Below are positions 34,722 to 43,070 of a stretch of DNA of 64,000 nt, piece by piece (position 1 is the first letter of the stretch; each line of letters begins with the position of its first letter). The DNA comes from Mesorhizobium sp. YM1C-6-2 (lineage in GTDB: Bacteria > Pseudomonadota > Alphaproteobacteria > Rhizobiales > Rhizobiaceae), in NCBI RefSeq assembly GCF_003666685.1, contig NZ_RCIZ01000013.1, positions 33,507 through 97,506 of the forward strand, in the 5' to 3' direction. The translations under genes were made by a program, and so were the position numbers. The notes beneath the pieces were generated by a model. The model saw only the letters and a program-made list of their open reading frames with translations, ran no database searches and had not been told where the DNA came from.

Positions 34722-37184
34722 ATGGCCAAGCTGCAAGCCTACCGAGCGAAACGGAATTTTGCCAAGACGCCCGAACCGTCCGGCGCCGCGTCCGCCGACG
34801 CGGGCAACCGCTTCGTCGTCCACAAGCATCACGCGACCGCCGACCACTACGACCTGCGCCTTCAGGTCGGCGACGTGCTGAAGAGCTGGGCGGTCCCCAA
34901 GGGGCCCTCGCTCAACCCAGCCGACAAGCGCCTCGCGGTCGAAACCGAGGATCACCCGCTCGAATATATCGATTTCGAGGGTGTGATCCCGAAGGGTGAA
35001 TATGGCGGCGGGCCGATGATCGTCTGGGACCGCGGCACCTGGGCGCCGATGGACGATATCGAGAAGAGCCTGAAGTCCGGCTCATTCAAGTTCCGCCTTG
35101 CCGGCGAGAAGCTGAACGGCGGATGGATGCTGGCGCGGCTGAAAGGCAAGCCGGAAGACAAGGGAAAAAAGAACTGGCTGTTCTTCAAGGAGCGCGACCT
35201 CGCATCCGACGAGAAGGCCGACATCCTCGCCGAGCGGCCGGAAAGCGTGAAGTCGGGAAGGCGCATCGAAGAACTGGTCGAGGAACCGAAGCCGGCCCCG
35301 ACCAAGCCCGTCCGGCTGAGGCCCGGCGCGCTTCCGGGCGCCAAACGGGCGGACGCGCCACGCATCGTCGAGCCACAGCTCGCAACCCAGGTTGCAAACC
35401 CACCGGACGGCAAGCTGACCAGGGACAGCTGGCTGCATGAGATCAAATTCGACGGCTATCGCACCATGGCGCATGTCGAGAATGGCGCCGTGCGGCTGGT
35501 CACGCGCGGCGGGCTCGACTGGACGAAGCGCTACGGCGATCTGCCGGAAGCATTCCGCCGGCTGTCCTGCCGTGAGGCCGTGATTGACGGCGAGGTCGTC
35601 GTGCTCGACGAAAAAGGCATCAGCCGTTTTGATCTGCTGCAGGACGCGCTGTCGGAAGGCGCCGGCAACAGGCTGGTCTTTTACGCCTTCGACCTGCTCT
35701 ACCTCGATGGCTGGGACCTCCGGCAGGCGCCACTCGTCAGGCGCAAGGCGCTGCTCGCGCAGCTTCTGTCGGGACACGCGACCGGCCGTTCGGCGATCCA
35801 GCTCAGCGACCATGTGGAAGGCGACGGCCGGCCGCTCTACGAACGCGCATCCGAACTTGGTCTCGAAGGCATCGTCTCCAAGCGCACTTCAGCGACCTAT
35901 CAGAGCGGCCGCTCGAAGACATGGACGAAGACCAAGGCTCTCGCCACCGGCGACTTCGTCATTGCCGGCTACACGACATCGCAGCGGGCTGAAGGACTGG
36001 CCTCGCTCGCCCTTGGCGAATGGGAACATGGCGAACTTCACTATCGCGGCAAGGTCGGCACCGGCTTCGACAGCGCCACGCTGCAGGCCTTGCTTGAACG
36101 GCTGGAAGCGTTGCATGCGGGAGCCGTTCCGCTGGATGGCGCGCCGAAGGACATTATCTGGGTCCGGCCGGTGCTTTCCGCCCGCATCCACTACGCCAAC
36201 CGCACGAGCGACAACCTGCTCCGCCATTCGGTGTTCAAGGGGTTGAGGGATGTCGAACTGTCTGCCCCTGCGACCACCGTGCAGCGCAAGCGGCTGATCT
36301 CCGAGGCCGACCTCGCCACGATCTGGGTCACCAACCCGACCCGCAGGCTGTTCGGCAAGTCGGGGCCGACCAAGCTAGATATCGCGGTCTACTATGCCTT
36401 CGTCGGTGATTTGATGCTGCCGCACATCATGGGGCGCCCGGTGTCGCTGGTGCGCTGCCCAACCGGCCGGCCGCAGGACTGCTTCTTCCAGCGGCACGCC
36501 TTCACCGGCATGCCGGCATCAGTCGAGACCTTCGAGCTGGCGAACTCCGAGGGCGAGGACAAATCCTACCTCTCGGTCGAGGACGCCAAGGGGTATCTCG
36601 CGCTGGCGCAATTCGGCGTGGTCGAGTTCCACACCTGGGGCACGACGCGCAAGCGGCTGGAAAAGCCCGACCGCGTCACCTTCGACCTCGATCCCGGCGA
36701 AGGCATCGCCTGGCGCGAGATCGTCGAGGCCGCCATTCATATCCGGGGCGAGCTGGAAGCTTTGAAGCTGACGCCTTTCGTCAAGACGTCGGGCGGCAAG
36801 GGTCTGCATGTCGTGGTGCCGATCAAGTCCAAGCTCGGCTGGAAGGCGGTGCATGACGCGACCGGCAAGATCGCCGCCAAACTGGCGGCCGCGCAGCCGG
36901 ACACGTTCACCACCAATATGGGAAAGACGCATCGCAAGCGCCGGATTTTCATCGATTTTCACCGCAACGCGCGCGGCCACACCTCGGCTGCGCCCTATTC
37001 GCTGCGCGCCCGCACCAACCTGCCCGCCTCGACGCCGGTCGCCTGGGCCGATCTCGAATCCATCGACGCCCCGGAGGATTTGAATTATTCTTCGCTCCCG
37101 GGCCTCCTCCAGATGTCAGGAGACCCGTGGGCGGATATTGACGAATTTGCTAAAGATTTGCCGGTATTGTCCGCTGCGAAGTGA
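34722..37184 (+). CDS. ligD: ATP-dependent DNA ligase D (multidomain)
   Basis: 820 residues from ATG 34722 (MAKLQAYRAKRNFAKT); longer in-frame starts lie in a repeat. Three domains in the order PE-LIG-POL. The 3'-phosphoesterase part (about 25-170) has FVVHKHHATADHYDLRL and EGVIPKGEYGGG. The ligase part begins near 230 with HEIKFDGYR, adenylation lysine K242, and includes EGIVSKR and TKTK. The primase-polymerase part (about 560-800) has PVSLVRCP, VTFDLDPGEG (catalytic aspartates) and VKTSGGKGLHV. LigD ends, fills and seals double-strand breaks with Ku. First gene of a four-gene co-directional block. Confidence 0.96.
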   Translation: MAKLQAYRAKRNFAKTPEPSGAASADAGNRFVVHKHHATADHYDLRLQVGDVLKSWAVPKGPSLNPADKRLAVETEDHPLEYIDFEGVIPKGEYGGGPMIVWDRGTWAPMDDIEKSLKSGSFKFRLAGEKLNGGWMLARLKGKPEDKGKKNWLFFKERDLASDEKADILAERPESVKSGRRIEELVEEPKPAPTKPVRLRPGALPGAKRADAPRIVEPQLATQVANPPDGKLTRDSWLHEIKFDGYRTMAHVENGAVRLVTRGGLDWTKRYGDLPEAFRRLSCREAVIDGEVVVLDEKGISRFDLLQDALSEGAGNRLVFYAFDLLYLDGWDLRQAPLVRRKALLAQLLSGHATGRSAIQLSDHVEGDGRPLYERASELGLEGIVSKRTSATYQSGRSKTWTKTKALATGDFVIAGYTTSQRAEGLASLALGEWEHGELHYRGKVGTGFDSATLQALLERLEALHAGAVPLDGAPKDIIWVRPVLSARIHYANRTSDNLLRHSVFKGLRDVELSAPATTVQRKRLISEADLATIWVTNPTRRLFGKSGPTKLDIAVYYAFVGDLMLPHIMGRPVSLVRCPTGRPQDCFFQRHAFTGMPASVETFELANSEGEDKSYLSVEDAKGYLALAQFGVVEFHTWGTTRKRLEKPDRVTFDLDPGEGIAWREIVEAAIHIRGELEALKLTPFVKTSGGKGLHVVVPIKSKLGWKAVHDATGKIAAKLAAAQPDTFTTNMGKTHRKRRIFIDFHRNARGHTSAAPYSLRARTNLPASTPVAWADLESIDAPEDLNYSSLPGLLQMSGDPWADIDEFAKDLPVLSAAK

Positions 37185-37210
37185 GTAGTGTTGCTGCGTA
37201 GGAGACAATC

Positions 37211-38086
37211 ATGGCGCCCCGTGCAAGCTGGAAAGGCTATCTCAAACTCAGTCTCGTAAGCTGTCCGGTCCGGCTTTATCCGGCCACCAGCGCCAGCGAG
37301 CGCATCAGCTTCAACCAGCTCCACAAGAAGACCCACAACCGCATCAACATGAAGCCGGTCGACCCAGAACTCGGGCTGGTCGAGCGGTCCGACCTCGTCA
37401 AGGGTTACGAGTACGAGGACAAGCAGTACATCATCATCGATGAGAGCGATCTCGAGGCGGTGCGCATCGAGTCCAACCACACGATGAACATCGAAGCCTT
37501 CGTCGATGAGGACTCCGTCGACGTCATCTACCAGGACGCGCCCTACTACCTCGCGCCCGACGGGGCGATGGCGGAAGAGACCTTCATCGTGCTGCGCGAA
37601 GCGATGCGCAAGGCGGGCAAACTGGCGATCGCGCGCATCGTGCTGTCGAGCCGCGAGCGCGTGATCACCATCGGCGCGCGCGAGACCGGCATGTTCGTCT
37701 GCACCTTGCGCAACCCCAACGAGGTGCGTGGCACGGCCGAATATTTCGGCGCCATCCCGACCGGCACGCCAGATCCCGAGATGCTGCAGCTCGCCGAGGC
37801 GCTGATCAAGCAGAAGGAAACCACCTTCGATCCGAAGAACTACGAGGATCGCTATGAGGCGGCGCTGATGACCATGATCCGCGAGAAGCTGAAAGGTCAC
37901 AAGCCGATCATCGCGGCCGCGCCTGAGCGCGGCAATGTCATCAACCTGATGGATGCGCTGAAGGCGAGCCTGGCGCAATCGAAGCCGCCGGCGAAGAGCA
38001 AGACCAAGGTCGAAGCCGAGGCGCCGCCGGCCAAGGTCGCGGCGGCAGGCGGCGGCCGTAAGGCAGCCGGCAAGGGCAAGAAGTGA
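37211..38086 (+). CDS. ku: Non-homologous end-joining protein Ku
   Basis: 291 residues, bacterial Ku length. The Ku core begins ASWKGYLKLSLVSCPVRLYPAT and includes ERISFNQLHKKTHNRINMKPVDPE, YVVID-like YIIIDESDLEAV, and GMFVCTLRNPNEVRG. It forms a homodimeric ring that binds broken DNA ends and recruits LigD. The C-terminus (about 260-291) is a Lys/Ala-rich tail (KSKTKVEAEAPPAK...GKGKK) like that of rhizobial and mycobacterial Ku, implicated in DNA binding. 26 bases after ligD; its stop overlaps the next start (GTGA). Confidence 0.96.
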   Translation: MAPRASWKGYLKLSLVSCPVRLYPATSASERISFNQLHKKTHNRINMKPVDPELGLVERSDLVKGYEYEDKQYIIIDESDLEAVRIESNHTMNIEAFVDEDSVDVIYQDAPYYLAPDGAMAEETFIVLREAMRKAGKLAIARIVLSSRERVITIGARETGMFVCTLRNPNEVRGTAEYFGAIPTGTPDPEMLQLAEALIKQKETTFDPKNYEDRYEAALMTMIREKLKGHKPIIAAAPERGNVINLMDALKASLAQSKPPAKSKTKVEAEAPPAKVAAAGGGRKAAGKGKK

Positions 38087-39171
38087 CAGAGCGCTCCGGC
38101 AAAGTCTTCGGAACCTACGGAGCGTTTGCCGCACTGCCGCACCGCCTGCTCGCAAAAGAGGCAAAGCGCCAAGGCATCCTGCTGAAGCGCGGAACCTCGC
38201 GGCGCACGACGAGGCTCGTCTTTGGCCGCAAGCTTCTCGAAACGGCCGCCGAGACCGCCATCGACGAGCGTCACGACGCGGAGTTGAAAGCAGGCCACCG
38301 GCCGCTCAGCGAGAATGGGTTCTTGCGCCTGCTCGGCCTCGCCAAGCCCGCTGAGCCCGCGGAACTCAGCCGCCAGTCCCTGCTCGATCAGTCGCATCTC
38401 GAGCCGAGCCTCTTCGACCTGCTTTCCCTTTTCGACGCCTTCGAGCATGACGAGGAACCCTATTCTTTCCGCGACCTGATCCTTGCCCGGAAATACGCCG
38501 GGCTGGTGGCAAGCGGCGCGAACTGGAGCGCCATCGCCCGCTCGATCCATCGCTCCGGGCCCGTGGAATCGCTCACTGCGCTGTCGCTCCACGCCGCGGA
38601 CGCCGAGACGATCTATGCCCTCTCCGCCGAAGGCGTCAGCGAGCTCAGCGGCCAGCTCGTTCTCGACCTCGACACGGCCGACGACGCCAGGCTGGAAGAG
38701 CTGTTCCTCACGGCTGAGGAAGCCGAGGCCGACCACCGGCATGATGAGGCCGCAGCACTCTATCAGCGTTGCCTCGCCATCGATCCGTCAGACGCTGTCG
38801 CCGCCTTCAACCGCGCGAACTGCCTGCGCGCTGCCGGCCGCCATGCGGAAGCGGCGCACGACTATGCCCGCGCGATCAAGCTCGACGGCTCCTTCGTGGA
38901 GGCCTGGTTCAATCTCGCCGGCATGATGGCAGAGGACGGCCGCGTCGACTCCGCCCGCCGCCATCTGCGCAAGGCGATCGCCGTCGACGCCGACTATGCT
39001 GACGCCGTCTTCAACCTGGCGCGACTGGAGTTCGAGGCCGGAGACGGAACCGAGGCCCGGCGCCTCTGGATGCGCTATCTGGAACTGGACGACAAATCGA
39101 ACTGGGCGAAGATCGCCTTGCGCGGCGTCCAGTTGATCGATCTTCAGGCCTTGCAGAAGTCGGCCGGCTGA
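38083..39171 (+). CDS. Tetratricopeptide-repeat protein with BRCT-like and MerR-like N-terminal parts, in the NHEJ operon
   Basis: 362 residues from GTG 38083, overlapping the ku stop (GTGA). Residues about 8-55 (KVFGTYGAFAALPHRLLAKEAKRQG, then SRRTTRLVFG) resemble a BRCT fold, in which 'TTxLVxG' is a hallmark. Residues about 115-175 (SLFDAFEHDEEPYSFRDLILARKYAGL..GANWSAIARSI) look like a MerR-type helix-turn-helix with an N-terminal FxxxE. From about 210 on there are at least three TPR units (AAALYQRCLAIDPSDAVAAFNRANCL, AAHDYARAIKLDGSFVEAWFNLA, ARRHLRKAIAVDADYADAVFNLA). The function is not known to me. Overlap with ku implies joint expression, so a scaffold or regulator of end joining is a fair hypothesis. 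Confidence 0.8.
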   Translation: MTERSGKVFGTYGAFAALPHRLLAKEAKRQGILLKRGTSRRTTRLVFGRKLLETAAETAIDERHDAELKAGHRPLSENGFLRLLGLAKPAEPAELSRQSLLDQSHLEPSLFDLLSLFDAFEHDEEPYSFRDLILARKYAGLVASGANWSAIARSIHRSGPVESLTALSLHAADAETIYALSAEGVSELSGQLVLDLDTADDARLEELFLTAEEAEADHRHDEAAALYQRCLAIDPSDAVAAFNRANCLRAAGRHAEAAHDYARAIKLDGSFVEAWFNLAGMMAEDGRVDSARRHLRKAIAVDADYADAVFNLARLEFEAGDGTEARRLWMRYLELDDKSNWAKIALRGVQLIDLQALQKSAG

Positions 39172-39824
39172 TGAATTTTCTCTTCGACGGGCCGAAGGAT
39201 GCCCCCATCACCATCCTGCTCGCGCATGGCGCGGGCGCCCCGATGGATTCGCTGGCCATGAACGCGATCGCGGCCGCGCTCGCCGGGGTGGGCTTCCGCG
39301 TCGCGCGCTTCGAATTCGGTTATATGGCGAGCCGCCGCACTGACGCCGGCCGCAAGCCGCCGCCGCGCGCCGAAACGCTGATCGGAGAATACAAAACCGC
39401 CGTCGAGACGCTAGGTGCGACCAGCCCGCTGGTCATCGGCGGCAAGTCGATGGGCGGCCGCGTCGCCAGCATGCTGGCCGACGAGCTTTTCGATGCCGGC
39501 AAGATCGCAGGCCTGCTCTGCCTGGGCTATCCGTTCCATCCACCCGGCAAACCGGAGCAACTGCGCACAAAGCACCTCGCGGAACTGAAGACCCCTACCC
39601 TCATCTGCCAGGGCGCGCGCGACGTCTTCGGCAGCCGCGACGAAGTGGCGAGCTACCGGCTATCGAAGCAGATCGAGATCTTGTGGCTTGAGGACGGCGA
39701 CCACGACCTGAAGCCGCGCAAGGGCATTTCCGGCTTCACCCCCGCCGACCACCTGAAAACCCTGGCCGACAAAGTGAAGGCCTGGAGCGCACAGCAACCC
39801 GCACTGCCTGATCAAGGTGATTAA
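39171..39824 (+). CDS. Alpha/beta hydrolase, KANL3/Tex30-like, last gene of the NHEJ operon
   Basis: 217 residues; ATG 39171 shares one base with the previous stop (TGATG). Alpha/beta-hydrolase features: ILLAHGAGAPMDSLAMN (oxyanion region), nucleophile elbow GGKSMGGRVAS with serine in GKSMG, CQGARDVFGSRDEV (acid) and DGDHDLKPRKG (histidine). The 'HGAGAPMDS' and 'GGKSMGGR' pattern is typical of the KANL3/Tex30 family, whose bacterial members have no known substrate. Position suggests it is co-transcribed with ligD and ku, but a DNA-repair role would be unexpected for this fold. Confidence 0.87.
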   Translation: MNFLFDGPKDAPITILLAHGAGAPMDSLAMNAIAAALAGVGFRVARFEFGYMASRRTDAGRKPPPRAETLIGEYKTAVETLGATSPLVIGGKSMGGRVASMLADELFDAGKIAGLLCLGYPFHPPGKPEQLRTKHLAELKTPTLICQGARDVFGSRDEVASYRLSKQIEILWLEDGDHDLKPRKGISGFTPADHLKTLADKVKAWSAQQPALPDQGD

Positions 39825-40105
39825 ACGTCATTGAGGGCGCGGCCCGGCGGCGCCGTGCGGTGTGGTTTTGTGGGGTTCGGCACAGCCGGGCCGCCCATGA
39901 GCTGGATCCCGAGCTCATTTTATAAGCATGTGCTAAAATTAATTCCTGTTCCAGTGCATATCGCGCTATTCGGTCAAATCGTCCGGCCGTGCGCCTGTCC
40001 CGTAAGACTCCGGAACTCACAGAGCCTGTCGGCCGTTTCTTTGTCGAGCGGGCGTGTGGGTTACGGCAACGATCGCGCCACTCTGGAGCGCGAGGCCGAA
40101 TAAGC
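39825..40105. other. Gene-poor stretch downstream of the NHEJ operon
   Basis: About 280 bases in which short open frames exist but none has protein character. It includes an AT-richer segment (about 39915-39965, TTTTATAAGCATGTGCTAAA) unlike the surrounding GC level. No terminator with a clear T-run was found for the operon. Confidence 0.35.
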
Positions 40106-40243
40106 TTGTATGCTGACAACGATAACCGGATCGCAGAGCCCACCAGCATCTGGCGAGAAGCCCTTTTCGTGGCCGCAGTTGCGTGCACCTACTTCAGCAT
40201 CTTGATTGCCGCTTGGCTTGTTGCGGCTCTGCTCCTGCCCTGA
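40106..40243 (+). CDS. Possible small single-pass membrane protein
   Basis: 45 residues from TTG 40106, ending at TGA 40241-40243. Sequence begins LYADNDNRIAEPTSIWREAL and then a hydrophobic helix FVAAVACTYFSILIAAWLVAALLLP (about 21-45). A short polar N-terminus before one helix is typical of small inner-membrane proteins. The start is non-standard and no good ribosome-binding site is seen, so this is tentative. No homologue recognised. Confidence 0.35.
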   Translation: MYADNDNRIAEPTSIWREALFVAAVACTYFSILIAAWLVAALLLP

Positions 40244-40295
40244 ACCGCTTCAATCGTACGGACATTTAGGGAAGGAAGAATACCTAGCGGAACAA

Positions 40296-40517
40296 CTAAC
40301 TTTCCGGCTTGACCCAGCGACCGATCTTCCCGGCAAAGTCCATGGGCACATAGAGGCACGACCTGCCCTCGGCATCTGTGGCCTCTATTGCAGCCGGAAA
40401 CGTATTCTGGCCATGCTCCAACGTTTTGAATGACCAGCCGGTTGCGTCTCCGAGCGGATCACGCGGCAAATCTTCCGGCTTCGTCTCGGTGAACTTAGGC
40501 GGCTTGAACGCCGGCAT
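40296..40517 (-). CDS. Small hypothetical protein
   Basis: 73 residues from ATG 40517. The composition is protein-like (MPAFKPPKFTETKPEDLPRD, then GRSCLYVPMDFAGKIGRWVKPES), with no signal or membrane segment. I do not recognise a family. The ribosome-binding site is weak (CCAGTGAAAACCG). It lies between the tentative membrane protein and the first copy of the 114-base repeat, within a gene-poor accessory stretch. Confidence 0.4.
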   Translation of the reverse strand: MPAFKPPKFTETKPEDLPRDPLGDATGWSFKTLEHGQNTFPAAIEATDAEGRSCLYVPMDFAGKIGRWVKPES

Positions 40518-40574
40518 CGGTTTTCACTGGGGGCTTCATGGGGCGAAAATAGCAGACGAACGGCCAGCGTCCAT

Positions 40575-40688
40575 TATCGTATGTTATAGCCCGGCGGCGC
40601 CATCGATGTAGCGTGGCTTTCGGGGTTCGACATGGTTACCCACGAGCCGGTGCGGTTAACGAGCCCAAACCCCACCGCGCCGGCTCGC
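40575..40688. repeat. 114-base palindromic repeat, copy A
   Basis: Shares TATCGTATGTTA, CGACATGG and the hairpin region with copy B (41371-41484), at equal length. The hairpin pairs 40643-40656 (CGAGCCGGTGCGGT) with 40674-40687 (ACCGCGCCGGCTCG), with GAGCCCAAA in the loop of both copies. The middle 35 bases differ between copies. Confidence 0.65.
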
Positions 40689-40880
40689 CGCAAACTTCCC
40701 GGTCTAGACTGATCCGGATATAGGTTTTTGTCCGGCACCAAGAAGAACACGCGCCTCGTTAGTCGGGGCTTTTCTGCACTTCGGGCGCCGAAACAGGCGC
40801 TTTGAGCACCTTCCGTTTCGAATTCAGACCAAGGCACAAGAACGTGCCTTCGGAAAAGACTAGAGATTTCAAGGGATTGA

Positions 40881-40957
<77 letters not shown>

Positions 40958-41214
40958 GACCGGAAATTGCCTTATAGTTTCGGGGGTTGGGTGGCAAGCG
41001 CTAAATCCGCCCTGGAGGATAGAAGCCGATCATTCTGGGTAAAACTCGACCTTCCCCAACGAAAAGTCCCACGGATGCTGGCAAGCCGAGCCTGTCGTGC
41101 TCCACCGCCTCGAGTGATCAACCGGAGCCGGCGAGAAATCCTTCGCTTGAAGTGGCGCGAGACGCGGGCCGATTATGAGGGTATCCTTCGACGCCCTGGC
41201 TAGGAGACGTCACG

Positions 41215-41337
41215 ATGAAGCGCCTTGCAACTTTGCTCGCCATTCTTTTGTGCGCGGCGGAACTCTCCGGTTGCGCAAACACCGCACGAGGCGCCGTAAA
41301 AGACGTCACGACTACAGTCGACGCTGCGGTGGAATAG
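41215..41337 (+). CDS. Entericidin A/B family lipoprotein
   Basis: 40 residues, ATG 41215 with AGGAGACGTCACG upstream, stop TAG 41335-41337. MKRLATLLAILLCAAELSGC is a lipoprotein signal with lipobox LSGC (C20), followed by ANTARGAVKDVTTTVDAAVE, the short mature peptide of the entericidin family (C-A/Q-N-T-x-R-G-x-G/V-x-D). In enteric bacteria entericidin B is a stress-induced membrane lipoprotein of a maintenance antidote/toxin pair; rhizobial copies are of unknown role. The mature part is shorter in glycine than the E. coli type. A strong terminator lies 236 bases downstream. Confidence 0.85.
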   Translation: MKRLATLLAILLCAAELSGCANTARGAVKDVTTTVDAAVE

Positions 41338-41370
41338 CCGGCGCGAGGATAGCGACCAGCCGTTCCGACA

Positions 41371-41484
41371 TATCGTATGTTAATGCCGACCGACGCGGTT
41401 GCACCTACCATCGCCCGTGGTGGTCCGACATGGCTACCTGGAGCCGGTGCGGTGCAGAGCCCAAAGCCAGCCGCGCCGGCTCGC
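41371..41484. repeat. 114-base palindromic repeat, copy B
   Basis: Second copy, same orientation, 796 bases from copy A. GAGCCGGTGCGG (41441-41452) pairs with CCGCGCCGGCTC (41471-41482). The loop again contains GAGCCCAAA. TATCGTATGTTA marks its left end as in copy A. Confidence 0.65.
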
Positions 41485-41572
41485 GGTCGGCAACTAGGCC
41501 GAGGTGGGCCTATCAGCACGACGATCGCGCCGAGGTTCCCTTCCCTTTTCCCGGCGCAGGAGCGCCGCAAGC

Positions 41573-41609
41573 AAAGCCCGCTGCCTGAGGGGAGAGCAGC
41601 GGGCTTTTT
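41573..41609 (+). terminator. Strong Rho-independent terminator
   Basis: AAAGCCCGCTGC (41573-41584) pairs with GCAGCGGGCTTT (41596-41607) around 11 bases, with five T from 41605. It would end transcripts from the entericidin-like gene or from an unannotated RNA just upstream. Confidence 0.9.
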
Positions 41610-41692
41610 CGGGCGTGAGCCCATGATCACCCGGGCGGTGACCGCATGCTTAACGGGGGAGGATTCGAATGGTTCCCGAGGCAGCGGCGACG

Positions 41693-41965
41693 TCAAACCG
41701 CCGCGTCGGACCGCCATGACATCGCAGACGCTTCAGGCGCCACGCGATGATCGAAGACGACCGCCATGGTCCTACCAGTTGCGATCCGAACGACGGATTC
41801 AACGATCGCGTCGTCGGTCTCCAGACTGGCCGGGGCGGTACCGCGGAAATCCGCCAGGACGGAACGCGTCGAAACAGGCTGGCCGAGCGGATGTCCCGAA
41901 AGCAGAGCGGAAACAATGTCGTCGCAGGTGGGAACCCGGTCGGTGTTGAAAGTGGCGGCGCCCAT
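41693..41965 (-). CDS. Small hypothetical protein
   Basis: 90 residues from ATG 41965, with CTGGAG eight or nine bases upstream. MGAATFNTDRVPTCDDIVSALL, STRSVLADFRGTAPASLETDDAIVESVVRIATGRT and MAVVFDHRV read like a folded, acidic cytoplasmic protein; I do not recognise the family. Codon use fits the genome. It shares orientation with the SDR gene, whose stop lies 108 bases before its start. Confidence 0.5.
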   Translation of the reverse strand: MGAATFNTDRVPTCDDIVSALLSGHPLGQPVSTRSVLADFRGTAPASLETDDAIVESVVRIATGRTMAVVFDHRVAPEASAMSWRSDAAV

Positions 41966-42072
41966 GCGTCCAAACTCCAGGGGACGGACATCACGAAATC
42001 GATGCTACGCCTTTTGCGGGCTTTAGCGAGCGCTTTTGTGGTCGGACCACCCTGTGGTGCGATTACGCTGCG

Positions 42073-42984
42073 TCAACGATAGCCGGTCGCGTCGGCAGAC
42101 AGGCCGGCCTCCTGCACCTCCACTATATAGCGCCAAGCGTCCGGCTGCGATCCATCGAGATCGGTGAAGCCGTAGACCTTGGCCAGGCCGCCGCTGGAGA
42201 GCGACTGGCCATTGAAACGCGCGCGATTGGAATCGGCGGCGAGGGCGGCCACCGCGCGGCCGACGAAGCGCGGCGTCTCCGAGATGACGAAGTGCGGCAC
42301 GTTCTTCGTGGCGTCCTGCCAATTCTCCTCCTTCACTCCGAAATGCTCGAGCATCATCTCGGACCGCAGCCAGCCGGGCGTGATCGACATGGCGGTCGCG
42401 CCGTGCTTTTCCAGGTCCTTCGCATGAGCCCACGCCATGCGGTTCACGGCGACCTTGGCGAGGTCGTAGAAGGGCGACAGCCGGTAATGGTCGGCATTGT
42501 ACTCAGCCGTGCCGTCGGTCACTTCGACAAGCAGACCGCCGGGCTCCTCGATGAGCAGCGGCAGCGCGTGGTGCGCGGTGATCAGATGCGTGTCGATGCC
42601 GAGACGCAGCAGGCGCAGGCCGTTCTCCAGATCATGCTCCCAGACCGGCTTGTCCCATTCGAAGAGAAGCTCGCCGCCCCAGACGTCGTTGACGAGGATG
42701 TCGAGACGTCCCTGCTCGGCTCGGATGCGGTCGACGAGCGCCTTCACCTCGGCAGAGACGAGATGGTCCGTCGGCACCGCGATCCCTTTGCCGCCGGCGG
42801 CGGTGACGAGCTCGGCGGTTTCCTCGATCGTCTCCGACGACCGCCTGTACTCGGATTGGCGTTCTCGCGTCGTGCGGCCGGTGACATAGACCGTAGCGCC
42901 GGCGGCGCCGAGTTCCACCGCGATTCCCCTGCCCGCTCCGCGGGTCGCACCCGCGACCAGGGCCACCTTGCCTTCGAGGGTCAT
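42073..42984 (-). CDS. SDR family oxidoreductase
   Basis: 303 residues from ATG 42984, preceded by GGGAGGAACGCGC; an in-frame start at 43044 lies in the operator region. Rossmann motif GKVALVAGATRGAGRGIAVELG (TGxxxGxG-like at 10-20), VTGRTT (NADP-preferring arginine), LDILVNDVWGG in place of NNAG, and YDLAKVAVNR carrying the catalytic Y-x-x-x-K (S upstream in the SPFYDLAK region). The 'VNDVWGGE' pattern marks a classical-SDR subgroup common in soil bacteria. Divergent from a TetR regulator that probably controls it. Substrate unknown. Confidence 0.88.
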   Translation of the reverse strand: MTLEGKVALVAGATRGAGRGIAVELGAAGATVYVTGRTTRERQSEYRRSSETIEETAELVTAAGGKGIAVPTDHLVSAEVKALVDRIRAEQGRLDILVNDVWGGELLFEWDKPVWEHDLENGLRLLRLGIDTHLITAHHALPLLIEEPGGLLVEVTDGTAEYNADHYRLSPFYDLAKVAVNRMAWAHAKDLEKHGATAMSITPGWLRSEMMLEHFGVKEENWQDATKNVPHFVISETPRFVGRAVAALAADSNRARFNGQSLSSGGLAKVYGFTDLDGSQPDAWRYIVEVQEAGLSADATGYR

Positions 42985-43031
42985 GCGCGTTCCTCCCATG
43001 GTTGCGGACGGCTTGGCGTCGGACTCTAAAT

Positions 43032-43061
43032 CATTTATAAACAACTATTCACTTATAAATG
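43032..43061. promoter_or_regulatory. Palindromic operator between SDR and TetR genes
   Basis: CATTTATAA (43032-43040) and TTATAAATG (43053-43061) form a perfect 9-bp inverted repeat around 12 bases, in an AT-rich island between two divergent starts. The right arm includes a possible upstream ATG of the TetR gene. Typical layout for TetR self- and neighbour-control. Confidence 0.7.
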
Positions 43062-43070
43062 AGAGTCAAT

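Larger units (their letters stand above)
41338..41692. other. Non-coding stretch holding repeat copy B and a terminator
   Basis: About 355 bases after the entericidin-like gene. It contains repeat copy B and a strong plus-strand terminator; no gene with protein character was found. A transcript from the entericidin promoter through the repeat hairpin to the terminator is possible, as is a separate small RNA. Confidence 0.4.
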
